A stretch of DNA of 64,000 bases from Glandiceps talaboti (GCF_964340395.1 NC_135550.1:1054001-1118000); one strand, 5' to 3'. Counted from the stretch's first letter, positions 23,585 through 35,517 are shown. Numbers and translations are program-made. The notes: a model not told the origin generated them from the letters alone.

Positions 23585-25145
23585 AACAAGCGACCTATCG
23601 GTCAGAATAGCTCCGCTGTTTTTTTTTTTTTTTCTTGTATTTTGGTGACATGTAGAAGTGGTTCAGTTCTTCACTATGCAGTTTTGTTTACCAAGTCAAC
23701 AACATTCAACTTGTACTAGTTGTAGTAGATATATATAGGGAAGAAATGTATTAATTGCCATCTTAGTTTCCGTACGGCGACCAGTACCCGGAAGAGAGTC
23801 ATTCTCAGCCATACGTTACAGCGGTAACACTCGTTCATGTTCGATTACCTTTCATAAAGAAAACACAACGAAATGGTTGAAGTGATCTTTTTTTTAAATT
23901 TCTTTTCATCACAAAAACAAAATCTGTGTGATCAAAAGTGTTGTAAACTAAACCGGAAATAATTATCGGACTGGCTAAACTTCCCGATGAACTTGGAGTA
24001 AGGTCCAACCAAGTCCAAGCATGCTGCATGGAACTTCCATGGTCCAAGTAAGCCTCGATAGTACGTGAGAAAATCGTCTCAAACTAGCGATACAACTTTC
24101 AAAATATAACTTGACATGTCTTCATTTGTTAGAGTTATACAATTCAAGACAGGTTTTCACTCGAAAAAAACAATTCTGTGAATAATGACACTCTGAACGC
24201 AGCAACTTCTCGGACGATCTTACCACTGTAACGTATGGCTGGCAACGACTTGCTTCCGGGTTAGTCCCTCATGCATCCGGGTACTTGGGATTGTCGCCAT
24301 ACGGAAACTCACTTGTCGTGCATTACCACATCGGTAATTTTGACGCTGTAATTTTGCCACCAATATTGATCGTACAAAAACAAAACTCCATAAATGAACC
24401 ACAAAGTACTTTCCCTTTCAAAATGTGATAATTTTAGAAAGAGGATTATCGTTTTTATTGACGACTGACTCTGTCAAAAATCGTCCCATACAGTTCACTT
24501 GATCATGAGGTGCGTATACTGGAATGAACCATTCTGTAGGAGGGTGGAGAATTTGGATTTTAAGTTTACAACCCTGTTTCGAACAAATATTTGTCATTTG
24601 GGAGCACAATGCGTAGAATTAAGACTACAGCACATATTACATTGCTTGTTTGACGTCAATAGTGTCTTTTGAAAAGTTGAAGTTTACCTAAAGTCTCGCG
24701 GACTGATTTCCAATATGGCGGCGGTCATAATGCTCATTAACATATTCATTTTTTTTAAAAATTACAAATAAAAAATCATAAAAAATAGAAAAGAAGGCGT
24801 GCTGACTTGAAATTAACAAATCTAAGTAAGCTACCCCCTGCACATCAACACACCAGATATCAAAGCAATCTGACATGAAGTACGTGAGGAGATGATGAAA
24901 ATGTCATTTTATGAAAAAAATCATAAAAAATTGAAAATGGCACAGATCAACTTGGCATGAAGAAATCTGAATAGCCTCCCCCCAGGGAACATGCACACCA
25001 AATATCGAAGAATTCTGACTGTCACTTTCGGAGAAAATAATGAAAATATAAAAGTTTGATGGACACCTATGATTCACTCTACTCTCTATACTCTATACAA
25101 CCTATACCTAAAGCTACGCTTTCAGCTTTCGCTGACAGCGGAGCT
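23585..25145 (+). mobile_element. Family E element with terminal hairpin (E1)
   Basis: The 5' end ACAAGCGACCTATCGGTCAG is followed by AATAGCTCCGCTGTTTTT. The 3' end is an imperfect hairpin (25112-25145) with arms AGCTACGCTTTCAGC and GCTGACAGCGGAGCT, then AAAAA; the 5' AGCTCCGCTG repeats the right arm. Inside are a large inverted repeat (23760-24312) and two ~135 bp units sharing CAACTTGGCATGA-like and ACACACCAGATATC phrases (24720-25030). A second copy lies at 36743-39218. No coding capacity. Confidence 0.75.
23760..24312. repeat. Inverted repeat inside family E (arms ~75 bp)
   Basis: GTTTCCGTACGGCGAC, AGTACCCGGAAG and CAGCCATACGTTACAG at 23768-23826 are matched in inverted order by 24228-24312 (CTGTAACGTATGGCTGG, GCTTCCGGGT, GTCGCCATACGGAAAC). 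The same pair occurs in E2 (37268-37340 and 37705-37775), so it is a conserved part of the family or an older nested hairpin element. Confidence 0.7.
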
Positions 25146-25171
25146 AAAAAAAAAAAAGGGGGGGGGGGGGT
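25141..25171. repeat. Poly-A / poly-G tract after the E1 end
   Basis: A run of 12 or more A followed by 13 or more G, directly after the family E terminal hairpin. Confidence 0.9.
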
Positions 25172-25389
25172 GGGTCATGAAAATTTTAGCCTATATTTAG
25201 GTTTCCAAATATTAAATTGCTGATAAAGACACATCATTTGGAAAGCTAGATATTATGTGTACCTGAATTGTGTGAATACTGGAATACTAAAATGTCAGGT
25301 GTGCTAACAGTATTAGCTGTCGGAACTTACCAACCATACATATACTACATATCAATGGATGATGGGCTGCATGAAAACAAACAAAAGAC

Positions 25390-25895
25390 AGGTAGGTATT
25401 TTTCAAAACTCTTTATTGTAACACGCAAGTTGTAATAGTACAACATCATCATCACACCAGATGTAAACTGAATGTCTTCCGTAAGGGCAAAGTTTTGAGA
25501 TTGTCGTTCCTACAGACAATTGTTGGAATACAACAGAACATATGTAATAAGTTATTTTTTCTCATTGATTGCTATTTGCTCATTGCTGATAGTGATCTCC
25601 TGGCCAACCACAACATGTACTGTGACATTTGTTGAGAATGTAAAAAAAAAAAAAAAAAAAGCGCATCATCGTACCACTTTAGACAACATTAATTACGTAA
25701 ATTGCTCATTAATATTCACAGGATTTTTACCATAACCTAAGCAACTCTTGCCATCACCCTACAGAATACGTCTTCAAAATTTTGTTTGAATTGAGCAAGC
25801 CGTTATGAAGAAAACGATGACGCAGACAGACAGACACACAGACACATAGACACACACTTCCACCCATAAATATGTCTCTTCCTTACCGAAGAAAA
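25390..25895 (+). mobile_element. Family D repeat with CAGA tract near its 3' end
   Basis: Contains ATGTCTTCCGTAAGGGCAAAG (first 20 bases conserved at 11040), later a CAGACAGACAGACACACAGAC tract (25822-25850, about 28 bases), then ATGTCTCTTCCTTACCGAAG and an A run. The 3' TTCCTTACCGAAGA partly pairs with the internal TCTTCCGTAAGGG. The layout is like families A and B, but the hairpin is weaker and the limits are approximate. Confidence 0.45.
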
Positions 25896-26834
25896 AAAAG
25901 TGACAATTCTGCCAGGATTAAATTTTCCTCAACTTTTTTAATAGAGCTTGTTTAAAGTACTTCACTTGCACTCTTTTATAGAATTCTGGTGGTCTTTGTC
26001 ATTTGATGTATGGTTAGAGTTTTGAGGTCTTATAATTTCTGCAACCTCTCACTAATAATTAAATTGATTTTTTCTTGGTTTTCTTACAGGTAGAGTAAAC
26101 CTTGCCCCTCATCTTCAAAATGCAGTCAGTACATCATGGTCAGTCATCTCCTAAAAAGAGAGACAAATCTGACTGATTCGAAATTTTGTTGTCAATATAT
26201 TTTGCCTAAATCAAACATTATGTTATGTAATTGTTATGGTTAACATCAGCTTTCAACTAATGAAAAATATTAAGTCTGTCATAGAAAAATAAATCACTGT
26301 ATTGCTGATCAATTTAGAGTACATGAAAATGAAATTTGGAAAATGAGGTTTTCATGAAAGAAGACTTGTAATTGTGTGAAAGGATAGGTTTATATAGATG
26401 GGCAGCACTGTCCATCTCAATCAATATTAATAGACACTTTAAATTTGAAATGTGGCTGCTGATACAAAGAAAAAAAATTATGTTGTTTTTTTCAAAAAAA
26501 AGATAATGAAGGATATCGATGAGAGCATATCGGTAGTACATGAAAATTCCACGGAGATTGTCTAAAGAGCGTACCCGATGATATCTCAATTGCATACCTC
26601 CCTGGAGTTTCAAATCTTTCCACAAAGGCACAGGATAAAGGACTAAATTATTTTACCCAAGGTTATGTTCATGACATTAAGATAAATAACACTAGTGATG
26701 ACTTGAAAGTGTTGGCGTGATGTTGGCGATCAATGAGGAAGTCCAAGCCACCTCACAAAATTGAAGTTGACATTTCACGAGTACCGAGGAAAGTGACGAA
26801 TACCAACTGTTCTGGTAAGGCAGGGTAATTTTTA
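25896..26834. other. Cyclin K intron, nothing recognised
   Basis: No credible coding region or repeat family was seen. The open frame near 26314-26631 on the minus strand has no recognisable content. Confidence 0.45.
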
Positions 26835-26890
26835 CCTCCCGTAAGGGTACGGGAGGTATTAAAAGGGGAATGTATGTCTGTGTGTGTGTG

Positions 26891-26925
<35 letters not shown>

Positions 26926-28089
26926 GTGTCTGTGTCATCATTTTCTAAAAATCGGCTGGCTCAATTGTAATGAAATTTGGGATATATAATCTTTAGGGTA
27001 ATAGCTAGACCTGATTAGGTTTTGAGCCAGATCTGTTAATGTTTAATTAGAGAAATTTGCATATTAATGAAATCAACTAATTACACAATATCTTAAGACT
27101 GCATACTTCAATTTCAATATAATTTAGTATATTCGTCAACATAACAACATACATTTGTCCTATAAAATTCGTTGATGTATCTTACGGCGTAAATGAATAA
27201 TTTGCATAATTAATTAGTTTTGGCAATTAGGCTATATCTTAAGAATACATACTTCAAATTCAACATAATTTAGTACATACGTTAACCATAAGAAAACACA
27301 TATGTCCTATCAAGTTTGTTGATGCACCATACAGTGTTAATGAATAATTTGCATAATGAATGATTTTCGGTAATTAGGCTATATCTTAAGAATACATACT
27401 TCAATTCCAATATAATTCAGTACACACGTTAACCATAACAATCACATATGTCCTGTAAAGCTTGTTGGTGTTCCTTTCAGTGTTAATGAATAATTTGCAT
27501 AATTAATGATTCTAGGTAATTAGGCTATATCTTATGACTGCATACATCAATTTCAATACAATTCAGTACATACATTAACCATAACAAATTGTGTATGTCC
27601 TATAAAGTTAGTTGATGTACCTTACAGTTTTAATGAATAATTTGCATAATTAATGATTTTAGGTAATTAGGCTATATCTTAAGACTGCATACTTCAATTC
27701 CAATACAATGTAGTACATATGTTAACCATAACAAAGCGGATATGTCCTATAAAATCTTTTATATAGCTTAGTTTTAATGAAAATTTTGCATAATTAATGA
27801 TTTTAGGTAACTAGGTTGTATCTTTAAAATGCAAGCTTCAAATTTCGTATAATATGATACGTACATCATAATAATAGTAATACGCACCTGTCCTATGAAG
27901 TTTGTTGATACAACTTTTTCCTTTAATGAGTATTTTGAATAATGAATGATATTCAGTAATTAAGCAGTACCATACACTCTTACATACATTAACCTAAGAA
28001 AGCACACTTGTCCAAAAAACAAAGCCTGTTACCATAGTTTTTTTAGTTTAATGAGTTATTTACATAATTAGTGATTCCCTTACGGGAGG
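26835..28089 (-). mobile_element. Family C element with perfect 13 bp terminal inverted repeats
   Basis: The ends are CCTCCCGTAAGGG (26835-26847) and its exact complement CCCTTACGGGAGG (28077-28089). The left end folds on itself (CCTCCCGTAAGGGTACGGGA onwards), followed inward by a (TGTC)n/(TG)n tract (26875-26935). Next come about five to six tandem units with a ~144-149 bp period, each with AATGAATAATTTGCATAAT and TTAGGCTATATCTTAA. Read on the minus strand this is the A/B/E order: 5' end, tandem units, tetranucleotide tract, end hairpin. Confidence 0.8.
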
Positions 28090-28584
28090 CATTCAGTTTA
28101 AATCTGGTATTTTTTAAAATGTTTAAACAATCCACCAGTATCGCTAAAATTGTATTATTTGTTGCTGTCATCATACAAGAACTACGTAAGCCCCTATGTA
28201 CGTAGGAAAGTATATGAACAAACGTACTTCAACTTGTGAACTTTGTGTTTGCCTGTGTTGTGTAAACACTGCGTAGATGCAACTTCCGTAGCGCTTTCAT
28301 CTCTCCCTGACCCGACACATTCATGAACCGTGCAATTATAGTTTACCGCTAACTGCTAATGATAAGAGTTGATTTTGGGGGGAAACTTTTCATGATATTA
28401 TTATTACCCTGGTATGTTGAAGTCAATATTTCCATGGAGGGCCAGCCCGTATGTCTAGTACCGGTACCTTGACCATACTGCATGTCTACCCGTATCCACA
28501 ACATCCTTTCACCGTATTTAGACCCTGTATGTGCACGATCATTGTCGTTGCATACTAGTAACTGCCTATACATTTTGTTAACAG
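28090..28584. other. No supported gene
   Basis: Left of the transposase relic. No conserved motif was recognised, although the 3' part of the catalytic domain of the minus-strand transposase would be expected here. It appears to be missing. Confidence 0.4.
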
Positions 28585-28970
28585 CAACTGAACACTGACT
28601 GCTATTTATTTTCATTTCAGCTGGGTTAAGTGGTCACTATTCACATGTCATTGGTTTGATAAAATCACTACAAGGCATTTTATTCATAATAATACTCTTG
28701 TGTGGCCAAATACTAATTTGACCTCACTTCCAATACATGAGGTCAATCCATGTATTAAAGACATCCCCAGCTGACTGTAGTCCTAAACCAAACCTTACTG
28801 CTAAGTCTCACAGTCCAAAATTATGCCGTAAATGACACAAACATAACAACAGACAATCTTTATCTGCTAGATTTTTTATATCAGTCCTAACTATCTTGTA
28901 AGATAACACAGTATCATTTGGTAAAAGAAATGATGAATTTAACATAACTAATTCCAGTATTGTACTTAAG
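28585..28970 (-). pseudogene. THAP/DDE transposase relic, helix-turn-helix and start of catalytic domain
   Basis: Minus-strand text, allowing one frameshift and two in-frame TGA codons: LKYNTGISYVKFI, then LPNDTVLSY, CLLLCLCHLRHNFGL, DLAVRFGLGLQSAGDVFNTW, and WPHKSIIMNKMP. This is the standard L..LMRLR..F...DLA.RF.VS...V..IF..W and WP....I...MP series that precedes the first Asp of DDE_Tnp_4 transposases. Removing the B4 element, which lies between copies of CTTAAG, rejoins this frame to the coiled-coil part at 30116-29911. No intact reading frame remains. Confidence 0.75.
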
Positions 28971-29910
28971 AAGTCATTGAGAATGACATAGACCCCGCTA
29001 TGATTGGGTTTTAAGGAACTGGCAGTTTATGTTGTCATTTTCTTGATATCACTACTCTGATCACGCAACAACACTTGTGAACCTAAATCAAACAGACTTA
29101 GATATGTTGTTTCTGCTTGTTGGACATGGAACATGCATACTCATGTGTGTGTCCTCCTTGGACATGGGACAAGCCTACTTTTCAAGATTACGTGATGGAA
29201 TAAATCATTCAACAATAAAGGATGGGTCGGGTGCGGGGGGACCTGTTCAAGCATGTTTGAGTTATGGCTTTGGACATGAAAACTGCACCAACAAAATGGC
29301 TGCCAGGCAGCCATTGTATCACGACGAAAATGGATACGCACATGAATGTCATAGAACACTGTCCAAATACCAACTTTGAATGAGATCTATTCAAGCATGT
29401 CTGAGTTATGGCTTTGGACATGGAAAATTCGCAAACAATATTGGATCTTATCACAGACGAAAATGGATAAGCACAAGCATGTCATAGAACACTGTCCTAA
29501 TACCAACTTTGAATGAGATCTGTTCAAGCATGTCTGAGTTATGGCTTTGGACATGGAAAATTCGCAAACAAAATGGCTGCTAGGTGGCCATATTGGATCG
29601 TATCACGGCAACAATGAATATGCACATGTATGTCATAGAACACTGTCCTAATACCAACTTTGAATGAGATCTGTTCAAGCATGTCTGGAGTAATGGCTTT
29701 GGACAGGGAAAATTTGCAAACAAAATGGCTGCTCGGCAGCCATATTGGATCATATCATGAAACAAATTGACATGCATATGTATGTCATTGTATGTTGCCC
29801 CTGTACCAACTTTGAAAAAAATCGGTCTGGCCATCACCAAGAAACGGCTCTGGACGGACGGACGGAACCCAATCCATAAGTCCCAGACTTCGTCCGGCGG
29901 GGACTAAAAA
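28971..29910 (+). mobile_element. Family B element inserted in a transposase exon (B4)
   Basis: Full layout: AAGTCATTGAGAATGACATA and AGACCCCGCTATGATTGGG at the 5' end, ~150 bp tandem units (29245-29700), a short GGACGGACGG tract, AACCCAATCCATAAGTCCC, and a terminal CTTCGTCCGGCGGGGACTAA. Flanks read CTTAAG on both sides (28965-28970 and 29914-29919), so the insertion interrupts the transposase exon. The element also carries ~60 bp near 29020-29045 and 29140-29200 not present in B2/B3. Confidence 0.85.
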
Positions 29911-30116
29911 GGCCCTTAAGTTTCTTTGATTTCTCAGTACACAATCAACACCAAATTTACAATTATTCGTGACATCCTGCTGAAGTTTCTTGATTTTTAG
30001 GTCCTTTTCTGTTATCTCAGATTGAAGTCGTTTTATGGTGTCATCCTTCTCTTCCAATTTGTTTTCTAATCTCAACAACTCAGCAGTTTGCACAAGTAGG
30101 TCAAGAGGTGATGTCC
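29911..30116 (-). pseudogene. THAP/DDE transposase relic, coiled-coil exon
   Basis: A good acceptor (TTTTTTATCTCACAG) precedes TSPLDLLVQTAELLRLENKL, then EEKDDTIKRLQSEITEKDLK and KFGVDCVLRNQRNL. The leucine heptads predict a coiled coil, and FGV..(V/I)L.....(L/F)(R/K)(F/Y)(Y/N)TG is the usual bridge between coiled coil and catalytic part in THAP-associated transposases. The frame is cut by B4 and resumes at 28970. Its splice phase does not fit the THAP exon ending at 35342, so an exon is missing or a base has been lost. Confidence 0.7.
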
Positions 30117-30186
30117 CTGTGAGATAAAAAACACAAATATTTAATTTTGTAATCTATAGTGAACTTCTCATTGCCCTTTCTTTCAG

Positions 30187-30864
30187 ATGAACAACATGAA
30201 AACATCTAAATTATCTGATGGTATGGGCTGTGGACCAACAACCCTCCCAAAAACAGCACCAATAAAGCTACCAGAGGAGTACCGTAACTTGAATATAGAA
30301 CATTCTCAAATTGACCCAGAGACACTTGAAATAGAGACAAGGGGACAAGCAAACAATGAAACCTGGATTAAATCACGAGCATGTCGTTTAACAGCATCAA
30401 ATTTTGGTAGAATTTTAAACAGGAAATCTGCTCCATCTGAAAAGTTTCTGAATAGTTTGTTCCAACATAAATCGATCACAGCTGCTTCATTAGAATATGG
30501 AAAACGCAATGAGCCAAAAGCAAAATCAAAATACTTTGAAGTATACACATGCAGACATATCCATGACTGTGGTCTTGTTGGAAATACAGAATTTAGCTTT
30601 TTAGGTGGGACACCAGATGGAAAAGTATGCGATCATGGAAAGTGTGGAATTATGGAATGTAAGTGCCCATACTGTGCAAGAAACCTTACAATCAACCAGA
30701 CAGTGAATGAAGTGCCAAATTTCATGTTGTATTGGTTTCCCCCCTCATGCCTAGGAGCTTTTGCAATTTGCATCTTGAAATGGTGGCTTTTGGTGGCACT
30801 TTATTTAGCCATTTTAACCCACTTTAATCATGTGAATTTCAACACAACTGAAGTGTCAAAGTGA
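30187..30864 (+). pseudogene. YqaJ-type exonuclease, N-terminal two thirds (copy c)
   Basis: After a CCCTTTCTTTCAG acceptor the frame encodes about 170 residues of YqaJ domain: ETRGQANNETWIKSRACRLT, ASNFGRILNRK, LEYGKRNEPKAKSKYFEVY, SFLGGTPDGKVC (metal-binding Asp) and GIMECKCPYCARNLTI (E-x-K pair). After TVNEVPNFML the sequence turns hydrophobic and no longer resembles the family, so the C-terminal QxxGQ helix seen at 18296 is absent; a GTGAGT donor occurs near 30860. It lies on the strand opposite the THAP/DDE relic and between its exons, consistent with both belonging to one two-gene transposon. Catalytic residues are intact but the domain is incomplete. Confidence 0.75.
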
Positions 30865-31829
30865 GTTTTGATATCTTAATGTTTAAATAGTGACAGAATT
30901 TAGCCAAATTTACCTGTGTCAAAAAAATAGTTTTTTAATAGTTTGTCCTAAATAGTTACTCAAATAGCTCTTTTTAACACAAATGCTGATAGAGTGTAAC
31001 AAAACAAAATCTTCAACTTTCTGTAAAAAATTGCAGCAAATATCAAGATGTTTCAGGACAGTTGTAGTGTTTACTACAAAACGAAATCCATTTTCAAGAG
31101 CTTCATTGCATCATCACCATACCACTACCAAAACAAACAAAAGTCAAACACATAAGGGTGAAGATAACTTTGCCTTTATGCATAACAGCTGAGTAACTTG
31201 TCTCACTTCTGTGAGAATTCTCCTGTCTTTGTAATTTCCCCATTGGTGACTGCTTGTTCAAAGTAAACAGTGTCAGATTTGGTCCATCTATTGATATTCC
31301 CATAGTGATTCAATTCGTCTAAATGTACTGTTTTCTAGTTGACTTCTCATTAAATTTATCATTTAATTCCCGGACTTGAGAACTGCTCAGAATGACGGAC
31401 CAGTATTTGCGGTGACGCAAAACCATGCGTATTATACCGTACGCAATGGAAATTAATTTTATGCATATTTGATCGAACGATCTGTATCCTGTACGCAACG
31501 AATTTTGTTACATTTGCCGTACATCTCGACTGACGATCGTACTATACTGAGTGAGAGTTGATACATAATATTATTATAGACCACTAACGAACTTGTACCC
31601 TGGCCCTGTTACAGTCAATGTAAAAAAGACGCAACACTAATGTTGCAATTTTTGTTGCCATTGTTGTGTCTAACTGTAAAATTAATAGTACATGCCAAAC
31701 ACAGCTGCACATGTTCAAATGGACACTCAATACGTCACGCTCCCACGTCAAAAAAAAACTCACACTGTAAGACATGCCTCGCCATGATATAGTTCTCTTC
31801 AGCATGTTCAGTTTTTTTTACGAAAACAA
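30865..31829. other. No supported gene
   Basis: Unique-looking sequence between the YqaJ fragment and the K2 element. Nothing coding is recognised. Confidence 0.4.
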
Positions 31830-32973
31830 AAATAGTCGGTGACAATACGGCATGGCAGTTTCAGTTAGCACAGGTCTTTTTTGAAAGAAGGCGAAACCGC
31901 TTCTTGTCACGATGGGTGGTAATGAAGTCAATCAAAAGAAAATGAAATAAAACGAATCGGAATACATAGTTTTCAAGTGGGACAAGTATCCGGCAAAACT
32001 TTCTGCTACGACGACTCACTAAGATTTTGAAAGGTCAAAGATTGTACTATGACGACACATGCAACGTCCGAACTATTAAACTAAAGGGAAGGGACAGAGG
32101 GGAACTTAGCGTTCAACTTCAATACTGACGTAGCCATGGAAAATCTTACTTGCGTGTTTTTATATTAAGAGAAGCAATTCATAGACACAGCGACTCTGAA
32201 AACCATAGATTTTGTAGTACATTTAGTGTACACGTAAAAACAGACCGTTCCGAGACTTTTGTCACGGCCCACCTATCCATGAACAATGGAATTGCCCACA
32301 TTGACACCACGTGTTTATCTGTGTTGACGCCATCGCATCTCACCTGATATCTCCGTAAGTTCGATCGTGGTTCGATGGGTACGGAAATATTAGCCCATTT
32401 TCGTTTCGATTACAATTCAATAAATAGTTAAGGAACTAGAATGTACCATTTTGTTCATTTTAGTGACATATTATTTAGTATCATCTAAGTAGTGTCCGTG
32501 AACAACACAAGCCTTTCAAAGTTTTGCATTTTCATTTTGTTTTTGTACCGTAAACTCGAGACAGTGTGTGTTTACATGCAAACAATCCCACGATCTGAGT
32601 TCAAGTTCGCCCTGAAAAGGGCCGACGTGTAAAATATTCCGTGTACCTCCTGATCTTCATTGAGCTAAATGACGGAGGAAAGACATGTTGACTGTTTTAA
32701 AGCTATAGAATGAATGACAAGTTTGATGAAAGTATGCGTGAATGTGATTCGCACGAAGTTTGACATCAGTGACAGTAGCCTCTTTACCGAGATATTTGAC
32801 TTTCCAAAATGGCGACCATGAGATCGTAGCGAAACCGCGAGAGAAGTAAATCGTTTTGCCCCGTTTGTTGAAAAAATATTCAATTCATTTTTTTTCGTCA
32901 AAACTTACAAGGGGGCGCCAAGAATTTACGAGAGGGCGCGACGCCCCTGTTACCTTGTTCAGGGAGAACACTG

Positions 32974-33500
32974 AAGCATGTCTGAGTTATGGCTTTGGAC
33001 ATGGAAAATTCGCAAACAAAATGGCTGCCAGGCAGCCATATCGGATTGTATCACAACAACAATGAATATGCACATGTATGTCATAGAACACTGTCCTAAT
33101 ACCAACTCTGAACAATATCTGTTCAAGCATGTCTGAGTTATGGCTTTGAACATGGAAAATTCTAAAACAAAATCGCTGCCAGGCAGCCATATCGGATTGT
33201 ATCACGACGAAAATGGATATGCACATGTATGTCATAGAACACTGTGCTAATACCAACTTTGAATGAGATCTGTTCAAGCATGTCTGAGTTATGGCTTTGG
33301 ACATTGAAAATTCGCAAACTCAAAATATTGGATTGTATCACGACGAAAATGTATATGCACATGTATGTCATAGAACACTGTGCTATTACCAACTTTGAAT
33401 GAGATCTGTTCAAGCATGTCTGAGTTATGGCTTTAGACATGGAAAATTTGCAAACAAAATGGCTGCCAGGCAGCCATGTTGGATTGTATCAAGACAACAA
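32974..33500 (+). mobile_element. Family B tandem units only (B5)
   Basis: About three and a half units of the B array (AAGCATGTCTGAGTTATGGC at 32974, 33125, 33273 and 33412), without the 5' end, the microsatellite or the terminal hairpin. Some units carry TCGGATTGTATCA, where other copies have TTGGATCGTATCA. Confidence 0.8.
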
Positions 33501-33509
33501 TTAGACCAT

Positions 33510-34110
33510 GTTAGATTCGAGTCGCAGGATGCGTCAGTCGAATTCGAACATTGTCCATAAAAACAAATTAAAAACTAAAGCTTGTCTCGCTTTAATATAT
33601 CGTTTGATTTGATTGATTTAGAAGTCACCTAAAAACGTTTTGTTTCTTCAAAATTTTGAGGAAAAACGTAATTTATATAACGAAATTTCGCGTTACGAAT
33701 AACTGAATACGTCCATCACTTGCGTCTCTATGTTTATATATCTACCAACATCATGCATCACGCCACATGTTGCCGAACATTGCGATTTCTGAACTCAACC
33801 CCATCATTTAGGAATGTTACTGTACTGAGAAACATAAAAAATTAGTTGTTGTTTTAGAATATATAAAACAAATCCTGTTATTCGATGATATAAAAGTCAA
33901 AACTGCACTTCTGCAACCCGGAAATTCAACAGCATTTCTTGGCCCTACCATGGCCGCCAAGCGTGAGCTTGTAAGTTGTAGTTAGTTTGTCGACCGTGCA
34001 AAAAACAAAAAAGAAAGTCTAACCGCGATTGATGCTTTGAGAGTCACACAATTGTACGATAATCTTCCTCAAAGATTTACTGTTAACCCAGGACTGTTAC
34101 AATACTACGT
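33510..34110 (+). mobile_element. Family F interior fragment (F3)
   Basis: Diverged match to 40070-40640 of F1: GAGTCGCAGGATGCGTCAGT, CAAAATTTTGAGGAAAAACG, CCCGGAAATTCAACAGCA, TTGGCCCTA, CGAGCTTGTA-like, and ACTGTTACAATA. Both CAGGG ends are absent. Confidence 0.6.
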
Positions 34111-34751
34111 CCATGCGTCCATCACAATAAATTTCGAATACATACCGTCATGTTCGTGAAAAGATTTACTGAATATTGAAACTTTGATTTCATGCGTATC
34201 TTATTGTTTTTTTTTTTTTATGAATATCGCCCATGAACTTGCACTCATAAAAACATGTACAGTACTAGTTTCATCAGCACATTACTGGCCGAGTACGTGG
34301 TTTTCTTTGACGATCGAAAATTATGACAAACTACGATCAACTACGATAGAAGACGATGTCATCATTGGAAACACAGAAGGTGAGAATCACCATCTATTGT
34401 GTGTTGGCGATAAAAAATTACGCGTATCTACGCTCAAAGACGACGTCTTCACGGGAAACAAAGAAAAGTGAACTGATTATCAATTGTCAGTTATTCATGA
34501 ACTTGAACACCTCATTATCTCCTGTTTCACGTAGTACATTGTAACTACTAGTAGCTACTCGTCTTTACTCGTTACGACGCATAATTACGATGCTTTTGAT
34601 TTCGATGTCGTCCCCTATAGTTGAACTAGACTAATAACATTGGTACTTACAAGCACATTCTGTCTGAGTCCCTTCATTTCTCTCTGTAACAAGGCTGCTA
34701 ACCAATGGCGGTTGTATGGACACACTGAAAATCATGAAAAAAATAATATAT

Positions 34752-34808
34752 TGTATTGTATTATATTATATTATATTATATTATATTATATTATATTATA
34801 ATATATAT
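34752..34808. repeat. (TTATA)n microsatellite
   Basis: About ten near-perfect TTATA/TATTA pentamers. Confidence 0.9.
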
Positions 34809-34899
34809 TACATATATGCATTCATATTGAAGGGGAGGGGGTGGGTGGGTGGTGTGGTGTGTGAAGAGATCAGATATATTGTCCATTATATACATAAAA

Positions 34900-35085
34900 C
34901 AAGTAATTGAAAATGACATAGTTCCCGATATGATTGGGTTTTAAGGAACTGGCAGTTTATGTTGTCATTTTCAAACCTGGTTAATGTTGTTTGGCCTTAT
35001 ATGGTTGTTTTTGATATCACTACTCTGCGGACGGATGGAACCCAATCCATAAGTCCCTGTCCGGACTTCGTCTGGTGGGGACTAA
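34900..35085 (+). mobile_element. Family B element with internal deletion (B6)
   Basis: A 185 bp miniature: the 5' end (AAGTAATTGAAAATGACATA, GTTCCCGATATGATTGGG) passes, after about 100 bases, straight to ACGGATGGAACCCAATCCAT and the terminal CTTCGTCTGGTGGGGACTAA. All tandem units are gone, which shows that both ends define the family. Confidence 0.8.
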
Positions 35086-35341
35086 TGACACAAAGTGAAT
35101 GAATGATGATGTACAAATTGTACAAATTACAATTGTATGTTTTCTCTACATTGGAAAATACAGGCTCACTCATCTATATTGTTAGTATTGTTCTGAATAT
35201 TAATACAGTCTGGTAATTTAATTTTATTTGAAACTTTTAAACAAGCATATACTACAAATGATTTGAACAGAACCATCAGAAACCTATATACTTAAAATTA
35301 ACATACACAACAATACAACCAAAATGTAAACATTCACTTAC

Positions 35342-35517
35342 ACAGGATCATTTTCGAATATGTGTGCTAGACATTTTCTCTTTGATGGTTGCACAGCAGA
35401 CAAATCACCATCACACTTGTCCTTTCGCTTTGTTGGTGGTTTTGTTGGTCTTGAACTGCCATCTGCTGGCAGCGGGTTAGGACACATATCAGTGGGACCA
35501 TTAGAACCCGGAAAGTG
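35342..35517 (-). pseudogene. THAP gene exon 2 (transposase relic)
   Basis: A 176-base exon after a TTTTTAAAAAAGCAG acceptor begins HFPGSNGPTDMCPNPLPA, the end of a THAP domain (YVCSKHF plus the following proline), then a Lys/Pro-rich linker with KRKCLAHIFEND, and stops at a GTAAGT donor with two bases over. It joins in phase 0 to the exon at 36089-35892. This exon itself is undamaged; the gene is called a relic because later exons are broken. Confidence 0.75.

Larger units (their letters stand above)
31830..34620 (-). mobile_element. Family K element, diverged and interrupted copy (K2)
   Basis: 34184-34620 is the inverted, diverged counterpart of 53924-54300 (shared ACGCTCAAAGACGACGTCTT region, GTTATTCATGAACTTGAAC, CTCATTATCTCCTGTTTCAC, ending TTTCGATGTCGTCCCCTATA). 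31830-32600 matches the inverse of about 54600-55150 (GTCGGTGACA, AAAGGGAAGGGA, TTCGATGGGTACG, GTGTCCGTGAAC). The middle is occupied by B5 and an F fragment. Its other terminal repeat is not seen, so the left limit is approximate. Confidence 0.5.
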
